NCBI GenBank assembly: GCA_031002005.1
Contig: JARYHS010013630.1
Coordinates: forward strand, 235,173,539 to 235,237,538
DNA from: Vandiemenella viatica
Taxonomy: Eukaryota > Arthropoda > Insecta > Orthoptera > Morabidae
Length of the DNA stretch: 64,000 bases
Direction of reading: 5' to 3'
Shown: in pieces, positions 10,211 to 23,226 of the stretch
Numbering within the stretch: the stretch's first letter is position 1
How the letters are laid out: each line of letters begins with the position of its first letter
Position numbers and translations under genes: made by a program
Notes under the pieces: generated by a model
What the model was told of the DNA's origin: nothing
Seen by the model: the letters and a program-made list of their open reading frames with translations, nothing else
The model's database searches: none

Positions 10211-11590
10211 ATCAATCTTTCCATTAATTTACCTACCACTGATGTCAAACTGGTTGGCCTGTAATTCTAAACTCTATTTCTTACCCCTCCTTTATGTACC
10301 GGTACTGGGTTTCCTTTACTTCCTAATTCAACTGCTTCATAATCCAAATTTTAAAGAATATTTTTTAATTGTGTTATGAACATATATTAAACCATATTAT
10401 TTTTTGATAACTAAACCTTAGTCTTAAAACAGCTATAATTTCTAAATATGAAGTGTTGCTAGTAAGGAATTTACCCACACCGCCTATTACCAAGTGCAAA
10501 AGATAGACGAATCCTAGGTGGTAAATAGTACGCGCGTATGACGGTTTTCCTCGGTAACTTATATTGTTAAAATATTGTTAACAGCAGAAATAATTTGTCG
10601 GTATCCCTCCACTAGGTAAGTACCGAATCCATCAGAGTGATACAAGCAAAAACCCGTTTTAAAGCAACCAAGAAATATTTGGGAGTCGGTGTCTGCAAGA
10701 AACTTGAGACTAATAGTAGCTAAATTAATAATTATTCTTTAATAATTACGCCAGTACGACTGATTTAGATGATATTTATTAATTTAACAAACAACTGTGG
10801 AAGGAATGGCCTACAATAATCACATATTATAGTTGCTACATTGTTCAACCTCTATTTTAGTTTGGTGTGCCTTATTCAATACATTTTTCCACTCAAGAAG
10901 CTTAATCTTCGTATAAAATGTGTAATCAATAACTATTACATAAGTCTGGTGACAATATATGAAATTCAAAGACGTTAATAATCACTCTATTAATCTGTTA
11001 TAAACGAACAGCGTACCATGTCGTGTTTATCCTCTTGAGGGAAGCTTTTATTCCTCCAAGATTAGTATTAACGACCATGAACGATTAATTATTATTCAGT
11101 TTGTAACAATATGCTATGTTTTCTACATCGACGCCCATAAGCCGGTAATCAGAGTGGCATAAAGTGATGAGCATCAATTGATGGCAAGGACAAAAGTTAA
11201 GTGAAACGGTCACTCTACTGCGCCTGTCTGCTTTTCTTCTTCCAGGATGTTCTCAGTTCACTATTCTTATCGGCCTACTTTATTCATCCTTACCATATCG
11301 TGAAATTGTATAAAATTTGTTTTCAGACGCAGTTTACCTTGTATTTCGACAAAATGAACCTAAAAAATTGAATTCTTTACCTAACAAATGTTCCGTTTTC
11401 GCAGGCTTTCATCTAGATGCAACTGCACGCAGTTTTTCTATCTGCACCACAGAAGCAAATAAACAATTTATTACAGTAAAGCATGTGACAGACTAAAGGT
11501 GTTTCTGTCATCCAGTACTATCCCGCTTAGGACTTCAGTGAAAAACAAATATCTTCCATGACTATAATATCTAAGAACAGAACACAGATA

Positions 11591-12071
11591 CCGGGTGTTT
11601 CAAAAATGACCGGTATATTTGAAAAATCAATAAAAACTAAACGGGCAGCGATAGAAATACACCGTTTGTTGCAATATGCTTGGGACAACAGTAAATTTTC
11701 AGGCAGACAAACTTTAGAAATTAGTTACAATTTTCAACAACAGATGACGCTGCAGGCGATTTGAAAGATAAGTAAACGCAGTCTGTGAGTTCGCCATTCT
11801 GTAAGTCGTATTTCTGCTGTAAGCGTGTGCTGTTCACAGCTAGCAAGTTTGCTGTGAAAAAATGGTTTATTCCTATGGAAAATATCGTACTTTAGATTTT
11901 TCCAGACTGCAGCGCCATCTGTTATTGAAAATTGTAACTAATTTCGAAAGTTTGTCTGCCTGAAAATTTACTGTTGTCCCAAGCATATTGCAACAAACGG
12001 TGTATTTCTATCTCTGACCGTTTAGTTTTGATTGATTTTCCAAATATACCGGTCATTTTTTAAACACCCTG
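11591..12071 (+). mobile_element. Tc1/mariner-type MITE with 164-bp terminal inverted repeats
   Basis: The element begins CCGGGTGTTTCAAAAATGACC (11591) and ends with the inverse GGTCATTTTTTAAACACCCTG (12071). It is flanked by TA on both sides (11589-11590, 12072-12073), the target duplication of the IS630-Tc1-mariner superfamily. The arms 11591-11754 and 11908-12071 are each 164 bp and nearly identical in inverse orientation. The 153-bp centre keeps an ATG (11862) followed by MVYSYGKYRTL, which resembles the first residues of insect transposases of this superfamily (M-V-Y-S-x-x-E/K-Y). The frame runs into the right arm and stops. It is best read as an internal-deletion product of an autonomous element. 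Confidence 0.85.
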
Positions 12072-12599
12072 TAAATTAATGCTGTAAATACGTTAAGTCT
12101 TTTTATTTAAGGTTTGTTGTAGTACTTATAGTTCTTAAACAAAAAGAAATTTTTGAATATTAGATAATAATTCTAGGCATCAGTAAGGAAGGAAGAAATT
12201 TTAAAAACTAAAGTTCCAATCTACATACCTGTTTATAAAATTTATTTCCGTTAGATACCTGTAAAGGCACAGAAAAATATTGATTAAATGTATTGTAAAC
12301 AGGATAGATAAAGGTTTTAGAATTTCGCATGTGGTCGTAGAGAGCATGAATTAGTTCTGTTGAATTTTGTGTAAAACTTAACAACGGTATTGCTTCTGAA
12401 AATCTTGGAGGCTGCTAAATCGATTATTTTTACCTTCAAACACTACAACTGGTTTATTTATTGATTTTGTATTAATGTACTTCTAAAACATTTCGGATCA
12501 CAATAAAGTCTGTTTTTAATCTAATGAGAATCGATATGCCTCTCTGTGTGAGTTTCAAACTACAGTCTTTACTAGTTCAGCAATAAACATGCTCGCATC

Positions 12600-13240
12600 A
12601 TGTTGAATTCGATAAGCGGGAGAAGTGAAATTTTCCCCGCGGTGGCTCTATCGTCATGTCTCAACCGCGGAAGCCGTAAATTTACATTATCGATGGCGTT
12701 GAATAATGCATGCATTTTGTTATAAGCTCTGTAACGGCCACCGCTGCGGGGGAGACTCCGTCCGTATAAGGAGGAGAGACGCCGGCGTGCGAAAATCTCA
12801 GAATTATTGCGTAATCAAGCGGAAAGTCGCCGCAGGCAGGAAGACTATCTGGGTGCCGACGGGCGGACGACATTAATGTGCAATTTGTATCGGCTCCGAG
12901 TTGAGTAGTCGTCCGCCAACACGGAGAGGGGCAGTGCGGGAGTGAAGAGAGATGGCGTAGAAAAAAAGTAGCGGAACTCTTCCTCAGGGGAACGGGAAAG
13001 TCAACTCTGGCGAGCGTGAAGGGAATTCGATACATCGATTATAGCAAGCGTCGGTAAGCACCTTATCTGGCGAGCAACACACTCCTGCGGCTGCGGATTT
13101 AAATCTCTGGCGAGGAGCCGACCATCTCCCACCGGGCCCGGGAAGAGGAACGTCCTCTGTTTACACTTTGGTAATGGCTTCTCAGGCGCCATACCACGGA
13201 GACTCATTTCTCTCTCGCCGTGTCCTGGGGAGGATATTTT
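12600..13240. other. GC-rich island in beat intron
   Basis: This is a compact GC- and CpG-rich block (for example CCGCGGTGGCTC, GCCGGCGTGCG, CCGGGCCCGGG) in an AT-rich intron. Minus-strand frames of 117 and 68 codons are open but low-complexity and match no family I know. There are no tRNA boxes or inverted ends. It could be a regulatory element, an old element fragment, or unannotated transcribed sequence. Confidence 0.35.
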
Positions 13241-13709
13241 TCAAGGGATGAAACGATACCATCAGTCGAGGCTACCATCCACTTGGCGAAGCTAATGAAA
13301 GCGCTAATCTCAAAGTACAGTTTGATGATGACAGATAAGACACGGCGAAGATTTTATCTCAGACGCAATGAAAACAGTTCCTTTCTCTGACGTAATAAAT
13401 TTTCTGTAGCATTAGAAAACATTGATGTCCCTACTTAACTGTAACTTTACGAACATTTTTTTTATGATTGTTATAATTAACAACAAATATTTTTCAGACA
13501 TCTTTGGTTGTAAAGTGAAATTGTAAAATTAAGATGAAGCCTATTAATTCTCATTAGTGAATTACATTTGCTTATAGATCTGCTGTATAATCTCATATTT
13601 CAAGTAAGGTTACACTTAGCAGCAATCTTCGTTTTACTGCAACTAATTTCATTAGCATTTGAATGATTTCTCCTGTGTAACGACGTTTTTCTAATCAGCA
13701 ATGTAAGAC

Positions 13710-13951
13710 TTTTTTTTTACTTATGGTTTTTCGCCTCGTCGACGGCGAGGTAATTAAAGGCGGGATGGGACTGGTGACAGGGAACGGGAAGGAATTTGGC
13801 CAATGCCTTTTGAATTTCGCATCCCGGCATTCGCGTGGAGTGATTTTGGAAAACCATGGAAACCAAAATCTGGGTGCACCGACGGGGATTCGAAACGACG
13901 TCCTCTCGAATGCAAGGCCAGAACGTTAACCGTTCACCCACCACGCTCGGT
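13710..13951 (-). mobile_element. tRNA-derived SINE, full length, reverse
   Basis: It starts with a poly(T) tract (the A-tail) at 13710, followed by the tail module CCTCGTCGACGGCGAGGTAATTAAAGGCGGG. The body follows (GGAATTTGGCCAATGCCTTTTG, then GAGTGATTTTGGAAAACCATGG). It ends in the tRNA head, with the inverse B box GGGATTCGAAACG near 13886 and ACGCTCGGTA at the 5' end. A 10-bp target duplication with one mismatch (AATGTAAGAC at 13700-13709 and AATTTAAGAC at 13952-13961) fixes the limits. Confidence 0.85.
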
Positions 13952-14056
13952 AATTTAAGACGTTATAGCACTACGCTCTGGATGGTAACAGATGTAATTT
14001 TATTTAGCTCAACTCGATAAAGCAATTAGTTCACAAGACTATGGACGAAATGTTTC

Positions 14057-14117
14057 CATTTCCTCGCCCCGAGGCCTATCCCGCCTTTGATGACCACAAC
14101 GTTAACGAGGCGTAAAT
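14057..14117 (+). mobile_element. SINE 3'-tail fragment
   Basis: CATTTCCTCGCCCCGAGGCC, CTATCCCGCCTTTGATGACC and ACGAGGCGTAA follow the 3' part of the SINE subfamily seen at 13710 and 23148 in the opposite orientation. The head and most of the body are missing. Confidence 0.5.
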
Positions 14118-17100
14118 CCATAAGCAGTATAATTAATATAATTCAAAACCTGTTAGGACAGGAAATATTCAGCAATTTTTAAGGAAAAATAACAGCATTT
14201 TTAATCCTTAATGGGATCAGAAAAAAATAATTCGGAAAATGCTATTTGCATTTCCATTTGTCGTTATTAGGATTGTCGAAACAATTAAACTGATTAACGC
14301 ACGTCATTTCAACTACGTGGCAACCAGTTTCCGTACTTTTCGAAACCTTGAAATCAATTATTCATGCGCCATTAATTTAGTTATTTTGTGTGATTGTGAC
14401 AGAAATTGAAAACGACTAGAAAAGCACAAAATGTATTTGGCGCTGCTGTGGTGTTAATCGAATAAGGTACGGAAACTGCATAAACTGATTTCCGTAACTG
14501 AATTCGCCTAATGCTAGTAGTTTGAGCTTTCGCAGTTATGGTAAAATTGTTCGTATTTTCGAATCATTGAGTGTTGTTTGACAGATACGAGTGCTTAAAA
14601 TTGTATCTTCATTTTGGTGCATGTAACTTGTTAAAGGAGACACATGAAATTTCAATAGTCGTGATTAACGGTAGAAAGATTTCAACTATCCTTCACAGCC
14701 GCATCAGAATTGAGCCCTCTGCACCATATTCGATGGGTTTTTTTTCCGTCTCTTTGTAGCCAGAAAAACCGAATGAAAAGTCAATCGGAGATATTTTTAC
14801 TAACTTTGATACCACTACGAGTATGAAGACGTTGTCTACCGTTCATTACATTCCTTCTGATAGCATGAAGCTATATAAATATAAGAAACTCACATGTTCT
14901 ATGAAAGCGAATGACAATTCCAAGGTTTTGAAACCATAGTGAACAACCTTCAACTGTATTTGTTGTACAGTTATACAGTTTCGTATGGACACGGTAACTA
15001 CAAGGAGGTTTCACACTATGAAGATATATTTCGTAATACAGTCCATTTCATATTTGTCAAATTTACTTCACCTAATTATAACTTTTTAATGAGTGTGCTA
15101 CTGTATTGATATATCTTGAGGCTGAAGTTTATGCACTGAAAACATTTACTTATATCCGTATTTCGTGGAGCCAGTAGCCACGTAACACGAGGATTTGTTT
15201 TTAAAATTAGAGGCAGTTTGAAGTTTAATACAAAACAGCAGTTGTTTCTTGTGTTAGTCCTAAAAACAAATATCTTAAATGATAGCACGTATGTAGAGCA
15301 TTTTGTTGTTGACGTAACTATCTCATAACTAAACGCGTAACTATTATGTGTGGAGTATGTAGCAAAGACGTTTATAATTACATAACCTGCTAGTTTAGTG
15401 ACAATGATTTACTATTTACTGAAAATAAATAAAAACAAATTCAGTTGACCATAAAGTTTTGGACACAGTGTTACTTTAATACGATGGTGAGGATAAAATC
15501 ACTTTGAACTAAGTAATGTGTGCACTAACAACAAATTTAAGATACAAGTTAAAAATCATAAATTTAAAAACAAACTGTATTATTTTAAATAAATGTACTA
15601 AATAATAAGTGCAGTATTTTGCTGTAAATTTGCTTTCTGCTCTGTTGTGGCTTGAGGGAGCGGTATATTTAATGAGTTAATAATGCTCACATATTTATAT
15701 TAGGTCTTCTGTATTCAAAAATATGAAGCAATTTATATCAATCCAAGTCTTATCACATGAGATTAATACAAAATCAGTCAAAAAAGGAATAAATAGTGCA
15801 GTTGGAATAAAAAATCTCATAGATTAATTTACAGGTAGAAGATAAACACGTTGGGAAGATAGCATTCACAGTTTCTTACATCGATTCATGGAGTTAGTAT
15901 ATAAGAGAACAGGCAAATGTAAGTTGCAGCTGAATTTTTGCTCAAAAGTCAATTACTGTGATCACAACGGTTGGGTGAATGAGTTTCAAGTTGCCGGTTA
16001 CTCCACCACTGTCAGGGGTGATTCTACAGTGATGTGAACTAGAGTCATGTAGCGTTCAGAGTGCACTGCACATACAAAATATTATTGCTAGAGATCCGGT
16101 TAAATGTCGTAGTAATTTCTAACTCGGGGCAGGATTCGAAACAAAAAATTACAGTTTTTGCAGCAGGTGACCATACAGACACCTAACAGAGAGGTCATAT
16201 GGAATATCAGAGAATGTTTTTTTGTAATTAAAGGTGCGTTTAGTGGTATATGCGAAGACATGTCAAAGGTGTTGCTGGGTGCGAGATAGATTCGCCGCCC
16301 GTGTGGATGTTACCCTGTCTCTGCACAGTCGGACGTACTAAAATTCCCACATTGCCTATTGGAACTGAAAACCTTTATTCTGATGTCAGATACATAGAGA
16401 GTTTCCTCTGAGACATCATTGTCAGTACGGGGAAGTCGCAACTATGAAAACGTAAAATTTCGGCAGAACTCAATGTAGCATTTCATGAGCAAACTTTGGA
16501 AATAAAACGATGCGACTGCCAAATTCGATTTTAATGAAATGGATTAATCATCTTTTTGATTCAAGTACTACAGGGTGTATCCTACCATATCACAGGAATC
16601 GCTTCTATTATATTCACCTGTTTCGACCACTTATTTGAGAGTTTTTAGCTCTTGTTGCAGTAAAAACAAACTATAGAAGCAAATTGTCAATATTTTATGC
16701 ACTTTCTAATATCCAACCAAGAATGGGAAATCTTGTAAAAAGAAATGCAAGCTCATCCTTAGCAGAGATTCAGTTTTTGTTTTGTTATTTCTTCTAAACA
16801 AACTTAAAATTTTAATCATTAATATTTTACTTTTCAGAAAAATTAATTTTTTAACTCTACAAGCAATAACAGTTAAAATATTCGATTTCATACTTGTTTT
16901 CTTTTTTTTTTAATACTAAAATTGTGGTTGGGAGAGTGTAAGAAAAACTTTGGGAACCTGTACTCTAAAACCAATTGCCGTAATTGTTCTGTCCCTGCAC
17001 TGCCGGTAGGTAATGTCTCCATTTTTCTCAGTCGGTAACAAATAACTGAAAAATCTGTTTTCTGCTGGGTCCTGAGCATATTATCTTAAATAAGTTTTTA

Positions 17101-17269
17101 CCTTTCTTAAAGGTTGTACGCTAGAAATAAGACCAAAGAAACCTGAAACTGCAATTGTTGATGTGAGACAATGGATCAGAGTACAAATATTAACAGTCTG
17201 GAAAAATTGTAGCTTGTTCATCACTTTTAGGAAGGGGCTACTAGCAAAAATCTAGCGTGAAACATGGTC

Positions 17270-17590
17270 AACGTCGGTGGTTATGAAGGGACAGCTAATG
17301 CAGTAGACTCGCAGTAGTGAGAACAGGGCAATATCGTCTGTGTCAGGTGAGGCTTTGTCGCGCTGCGCGCGCAGTCAGCGTGAGGGCCAAATGACGCGTG
17401 AAGGCTGCAGCCACCGATCACCGCCAGGCCAATCATTCGGTGACCGTGGATATTGAACAGTGAGCGTTCCGTGTTTGTCACGCGCCTCGAGAACCATCCA
17501 TCAGGCGTTAATGGGTGACACGGAACAAGTGGCTTTGACAGAGCTGCTGCCCCGCATGGCTCTTTGGCGTGGCTTCTACCAGATTTCGAG
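17270..17590. other. GC-rich island in beat intron
   Basis: This is a GC-rich block with runs such as GTCGCGCTGCGCGCGCAG and TCACCGCCAGGCCAATCATT. No SINE boxes, terminal repeats or convincing coding frame are present (the minus frame of 66 codons is unremarkable). It is a candidate cis-regulatory element for the surrounding gene, unproven. Confidence 0.3.
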
Positions 17591-20500
17591 CCGCATATAA
17601 CGTCTGGAGTGGTTTATTATATCTTATTTTTATTTTCTATAAGATTAGACGCTACTACGTAAAAGATTTGGTGAGATTGAAGAGGATCACCGAACGTTAG
17701 CTCCACTACAGCTAGAAAACTGTACCCGGCAATTTCTTTCGTTTCAATAAATATTTTCACTCCTGATTTGACACTAAAATAAATTATTACATTCATTTTC
17801 CAAAATATTTTAAGTGGTTTAGTGGCTATTTTGTAATATTGTTTTTGTCTAAATTACAACTTGATATTGTGCCTGCATATAAAATGTAATAGCCCCGCTA
17901 ATCTCTGAAATGAAACTTGAGTCTGGCGGTATTGGAAATGAAGAAAAAAAAAGTTTTTTCTCTGCACTCAAAACTTCGTCAAAATATGTCAGAATGTTAT
18001 ATTGATTATCCCGTAAGTACAGGCTTATATAAAAAGAAGGAGCAGATTTAAATTTCTCTTTCTCACAACCTATATGACATACAAATACGTGCCACACATC
18101 ACAGGATAGAGGTAGGTTTAAAGATTGTAACCCCGCCTACTAATTCCAAAAGCGCTGTTGTTTATGTAAGTGGAAATGACGATGCCACAGCAAAATACGT
18201 TTTGTGTGTTGCACAATGCAAAAAGTGAATCCATTGATGATGTGCCACCTCATCATAAACATATTTACTATAGGCATCTTGTATAGAGAGTTATGTGAAG
18301 TCCATCTTGATCATATCTGTTCCGATTTATAGCATAAACTTCAACATATAATATGTTTGTACGTACGGTGAAGTCCTTTGCCGTTAGTGATATGATTTTG
18401 GGCAACGTCAAAGCCGCAATTAAAAATTATTTCTCTATTTTCATATTCGACTTAGCCTTCTGTACTACTTACGATCTACGTTCATGCAGAAGTAAAAATG
18501 CATTTAGCTCTGAGTGTATGCTGTAAACGCTTTTACGCTAATTTTGGAAATTTCAGTTTGATGTAATTTCCTCGTCCTTCGATTTAAGCGAGTATCTACC
18601 TACATGTGGATTTACCTTCAAGTTTTTTCTCTCTGAATCTTTCATCTTCAGTCTAAAAGACACCGTTTTTAATACGCATCAGCATCTGATCTGTTCATGG
18701 GAGCCAGACATTGCAATCTTTTAATGGAGATCGAAGAAGTGAAACAGTGTCATCCTCCCTGAATCTGTTACATGATTCTACGAATTATCAGCGAGAAGAC
18801 TTTCATATTTTTGCTAATTTGCTGACTGGGATTACAGCGCTGATCGAGGACAGTACTTCTTTCCGTCAGTCATGGAAGAGAGACCACAGACGCCATTAGT
18901 ATCAAAATGTAACACTTCATGGTGTTGTGTGGCCACGTCTTTAAACATTCACGTACAGTGTGGAAGGAGATTAAGTCACTGGTATTGGTTCAGCACGCTC
19001 TTAAGTGAACAAGGAAAAAATCCACAGTGGAAGTATTACTGTATTTTGCATCAACCTGCAAGGCAACCGCCTTAATCGGTGTCTGTACGTTACAATTAAA
19101 ACACCTCAAAATTGTAACATCTATTTATGAAAACAAAGCTAAAACTTTTAATTGGTTTTCTGTTAACAATATTCTTGGCTAGGCTATTACTAACGATAAT
19201 CGAATGAATCTACGTCAGCGCAGATTTATTTATTTACTCGTGTCAGAAACATATAAGTGCAAACACAAAAAAAGTACACAAGTACAAAATAAATGCCGAA
19301 ACATAAACATGCTTAGTCAATCTTAGAAAATTTCGATGTTGTTGCGATTTGACGATTGTACGTTATAAGTCGTTTTGTCAGCAAACAGGATCTCTTTTTG
19401 TTGTTGTGGTTATAAGTCTCCTGTGGTGTATTCCTATTCCAGGGCACCGCGGATAAAAGAAGGCGTATGTACGACAACCAGATACTAAAATTAACTAACT
19501 GATTTTTTTAAACTTGTGATCATAAATAAACCAATAATATAAGAAAACATCATTTGCAATAAGAGAACTGCTAAATGTAATGAAAAACATTGTTATAAGC
19601 ACAACAGAAACCGTTGAAAACTGAGTCTTCACAAAAAAAGCAAAAAATAGAATACTACCAACCAGAGATCATATAGTACAACCGGAGATATGAATGAAAC
19701 AGATCATGGCAGTGGTCGTTACTCGTAACTAAATCTCGCTGTCGTTCCCATTCAGACCTGCTTATTTTTTTTTAAGGAATATCTTCCCTAGTAAATGATG
19801 AAAGTGAATTTTTCTTTAGTCGAAAATAGCACAAGGATTCGTTACTGTAGCCATCTAGATAATTGCTATCTCTTAAAACGTTTCTTATGAAAAATATACC
19901 TACGCACTTCCATTACTTCTGTCGTGCTGCTTTTCCTAAGATAAGGAATTTCTGAGTGACGTTAAGGAGCTTTTTGCGATAATTAAAAATAAATGCTGGT
20001 GTACCCTGTAATGGAACGCAGGCGGCAGAAAACGACCTCACCTCACAGACTTGAGCTCTGCGCTTCCTAATGAATATTATTTCAAAAGAGGGAAAAAAAG
20101 TTTATAGGGCGCTCCAAGAGTAGAGAACCGACGCACTGACTCAATTATAAAAATAATTACTTCCTCGAGCTCGGGGACCAGGTTTATTTGCAAGGTATTA
20201 TTTTTACCATGTAGATGAAAACATGAACTGAAGAATGCTTCACGGTGCAAATCGTACAATCTCTTCTAAGCGTAGGCGTGATGGACTGTGCCTAAGGATA
20301 TTTCACAAGAGTCACTACAGTCGGAAAGTAGAATGTGAGATTTCTGTGGAGCCGCACTGCCATTCACAAGCAATGTGACATCTCGCTTGATTAATTAGAG
20401 AGTGGAACTTTATAAAATTCAGATACTGTAGTTGCTTGGTACCAACGAGAATATAAACAATCTACACTCATTCTACTATGGTTCTTTCAGTATCCTCTGG

Positions 20501-22191
20501 ACACTGTATCATACGACCACAATGATAAATTTATTTTATATTATAACTGGCCACCATTGTTATAGTTAGACTTCAGTATACAAAAGTTTCAACAAATTTG
20601 TTTTGTAATAGTTGTGTAATCAGCTTAGTTAAGGGCTCATAAGACAATAATAAATAAATAATTGTTATGATGTTCTTTTACTAACCACAACTTTAAAAAC
20701 AATTAAAATCATTTGAACAGCTGGTAACTATAAAATGTAGAATAGAGGTGACGTTCCAATTTATAAATCATAAATTAATTTTGAAATTGCTCTACAAACT
20801 GTTTAATCTGCTCTCCATAAAAAGCTGTAATTACATGAACTGCATCTTTTATTCTGAACTAGATTTGAATCGTCGTACTTCACATTTTTCTTACACATCA
20901 TTTACATTTGTTTTATCTTTTTTTCTGATTATTTCTCTAGATTTATCATCAGAACTTTACAAAATCCGTTTGGAGGCAAATAGATCTGGAGAAAGAAACT
21001 GAAAAGTGCCCATTCTGGAACACCATGGTTTACAGCTGTTTCGTTGTATGTATTTGGTGACAGTGGAGGAGTTCTCCTATTCACTGAAAAATTCCTTTTA
21101 TACAACAATACTTAGAGGTCTGTCAGTCAAAATATATCAGATGTTTGCACCGTATTGTACGTAGGTAACGGTGAGATGCAGCTCACTGATTATTATTGAG
21201 ATAAACTTAGATGCGCGTCTGCAAACCTTCGAACCCAAAAGTTGTTGGCTACAAAAAATTACAGTTTTATCATTTAAATAATACTCATACTCATTCACAA
21301 TAGCTGCAGTAATCATAGTGCTTCAAATGTTCTCTCACTAGAAGAGTCGTCTACAAAGTCAGACTTATTGTAAGAGTAGGATTTTATGTGCAGACAATTA
21401 TTTCCATAATTCTGAACGTCAATGGGATATCAGTGGCAGGAGGATAAAATCTCAACACTGATATCATAGGATCTTTTATATCGGCAATGAATTTATTCGT
21501 GTAAACATATTATCTACGTGCATAAAAAGATCTAAAGCCACATATTAGCTTCTTAGGAGAAGGATGCTATTATCGACATAGTGTTAAAAGGAATTCAGCA
21601 GGCCAAACACAAATTAAAAGCATTTTCTTTGAAAATTAAATATGTACTCCAATTCGAATGTACAAAGCCACATAAAAATTTATTGTGAATAAACATTTCA
21701 TATTTGGTTAGCTGCATGTTTATATCATTTAATCTCGTGATTTGATATCCATATTCCATTGTACTATGTTCGTGATATATAAACATTTCTTCATTTCGCT
21801 TTATAAACCAAATCGACTGTTCTAAATCGAATTTTAATAATCATATTGTCCAATTCAACTGGTAAAATACTCCTCTTCTGATGACTGAGAAGATTCCAAA
21901 CAAAATTATGATAAAATTACATTGACAGAAGACTTTAGACATATTTTGTATGCCGAAGTAGTGAAATGTGGTGTTCAATGCCATAAGGTTATAACCAAAT
22001 GTGTACAATGAACTGTACACTAGACACTTTACATTATAGACTCAAGGTGATTTCTTATGAACCAAATATCTAACTGGAATCATGATTATTTTTGTCACAT
22101 TACATCGTCCGTTACAATACCTTAAAATTTCTCCTGTAATGTTAATATTGCTAATGTTCCTCAGACACTTATGAAATATTATTATTTTTAC

Positions 22192-22232
22192 TCCTCGTCG
22201 ATGTCGAGGTCAATAGAGGCGGGCTACAAATT
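22192..22232 (-). mobile_element. SINE 3'-tail fragment
   Basis: TTACTCCTCGTCGATGTCGA and GGTCAATAGAGGCGGG are the inverse 3' tail of the SINE subfamily with the GACCTCGACGTCGACGAGG module. The match ends abruptly after GGCGGG, so the copy is severely 5'-truncated. It lies 160 bp upstream of beat exon 22390. Confidence 0.7.
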
Positions 22233-22389
22233 TTAAGATTTTTGCTGAACATTACGTGTAGTATTCGGTCCTGTGGTCACGCTCTTCTGTATTAATGTAA
22301 AGTTATAAAGGAATATTCTGTTTTGAGTGTGATTATCTTACAACGCTACGATGTGCCATTCTGACTTTATTATTTCCGTCTGCCCGCAG

Positions 22390-22651
22390 CTGTCGCCGGA
22401 GGCGTGCGGTTGCCGCATCGAAACAACGACGTCGTCTGCGGACCCGGCTGACCCGCTGGGCATGCTGGAAGCGTCTCGCTCCAGCCTCGAGGTGGAGGCT
22501 GCAGCACACTTCTTCGTGGAGGGACGCCTGCGCCTGCGTTGCCTGGCCACAATGTACACTCTGTTCCGAAAATCAGAAGAGCTTACACTGGCGGAAGACA
22601 CACCACAGTTGGCACCAGTCATGGGTCCAACTGCACCGCATAGCCTCGGCG
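22390..22651 (+). CDS. beat-like: Beaten path (Beat) family protein, internal exon
   Basis: The acceptor is CGTCTGCCCGCAG (ending 22389) and the donor is GGCG|GTGAGT (22652). The exon encodes 87 complete codons plus one base. It continues the second Ig-like region of Beat: a variable linker with LSPEACGCRIETTTSSAD, then SSLEVEAAAHFFVEGRLRLR and CLATMYTLFRKSEELTL. The G-x-L-R-L-R-C-x-A-T segment carrying the second conserved Cys, followed by an aromatic and K/R-S-x-E, is diagnostic for the Beat family. The start is in phase 0, compatible with exon 7468-7601. The exon is far more GC-rich than the intron around it. A third exon at 26321 completes the protein. Confidence 0.88.
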
Positions 22652-23147
22652 GTGAGTATTATCAGATACCGTGTCACTGTTCGGAAGCAGAAACTGGGCT
22701 GGTATACTAATATATCCTGTACATTACTGTCAATTCGACGTGGCACGAAATTTTTTGTAGCTAGAGACAGAGTTCTAACTGGTTCAAATTATTTTTCCAA
22801 TATAGGGGAAATTATACTAATTGGGATACTGTTTCCGCAACTGCCGCGATGTCTGGTCTGAAGAACTAATTTATTCTCCTGTATACTTATTTTCTACTTC
22901 TTTGTCTTTAGTAAACCAAAATTTTGGTGTTTATCATCATTTGCCTAAAGAAAGTAATGCAGCGTAGGTTTCAGAACTAGAATACAGACAAGTCCTTACG
23001 GCCTATTTGTGACCTATCGCAGCCATTGTAGATAAGCCAGTTATTGTGTCTCGTGCCCAGCATGAAACCATCTAGTTTTACCACGGAGATGAAAGAAATT
23101 TTCACAATTACGTTCCTGGCCAGCATGACAAGAGAAATCTTTGGGCA

Positions 23148-23226
23148 TTTTTTTTTTTTTATATGGCCTTACTCCTCGTCGACGTCAAGGTCATTAGAGG
23201 CGGGAAAGGACTGGGGACAAGAAACG
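23148..23226 (-). mobile_element. SINE, 3' portion (interrupted)
   Basis: A 13-base T tract (23148-23160) is followed by ACTCCTCGTCGACGTCAAGG and TCATTAGAGGCGGGAAAGGA. This is the inverse 3' tail and adjoining body of the SINE. The sequence breaks off after GAAACG at 23226 and continues at 23667. Confidence 0.8.

Larger units (their letters stand above)
9027..10345 (-). mobile_element. CR1/Jockey-group LINE, 5'-truncated, defective RT
   Basis: On the minus strand the reverse transcriptase blocks occur in order: NYRPTSLTSVVGKLME (about 10270-10225), QHGFRQGYSC, VALDLSKAFDRVSHK (motif A), MGVPQGSVLGPLLF (motif B), LFAEVIMLYK (motif C), INAKKSQ and KCKYLGITFD. The element ends with the DFRHKGVGRFSFLGKGVRDWNELP C-terminus. 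The catalytic F/Y-A-D-D motif reads F-A-E-V, and at least one frameshift lies near 10200-10215. The RT is therefore dead. The 3' end is a (TTTAA)n-like simple repeat at 9027-9058. The endonuclease domain is absent (5' truncation near 10345). The family also occurs at 99-890 and 53680-54055. Assignment to CR1 versus a neighbouring clade is inferred from motif spacing and the C-terminus. Confidence 0.85.
7602..22389 (+). other. beat intron, about 14.8 kb
   Basis: The intron is bounded by GTAAGT (7602) and CCGCAG (ending 22389). It holds SINE pieces (8190, 13710, 14057, 22192), a reverse LINE (9027-10345), a MITE (11591-12071) and two GC-rich islands (12600-13240, 17270-17590). Outside these I see only AT-rich sequence without recognisable genes: 7602-8189, 8270-9026, 10346-11588, 14118-17269 and 17600-22190. 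Confidence 0.7.

Noticed and set aside
12682..13035. Minus-strand ORF of 117 codons in a GC-rich island
   Set aside because: Low-complexity Ser/Pro/Cys-rich translation with no recognisable domain; open frames are expected in GC-rich sequence.
22338..22622. Minus-strand ORF of 94 codons
   Set aside because: It is the antisense shadow of beat exon 22390-22651, whose plus-strand reading has splice sites and family motifs.
22351..22710. Reading the 119-codon ORF at 22351 as a complete small gene
   Set aside because: Residues before 22390 and after 22651 are intronic; the CCGCAG and GTGAGT splice sites and the phase match to flanking beat exons explain it better.
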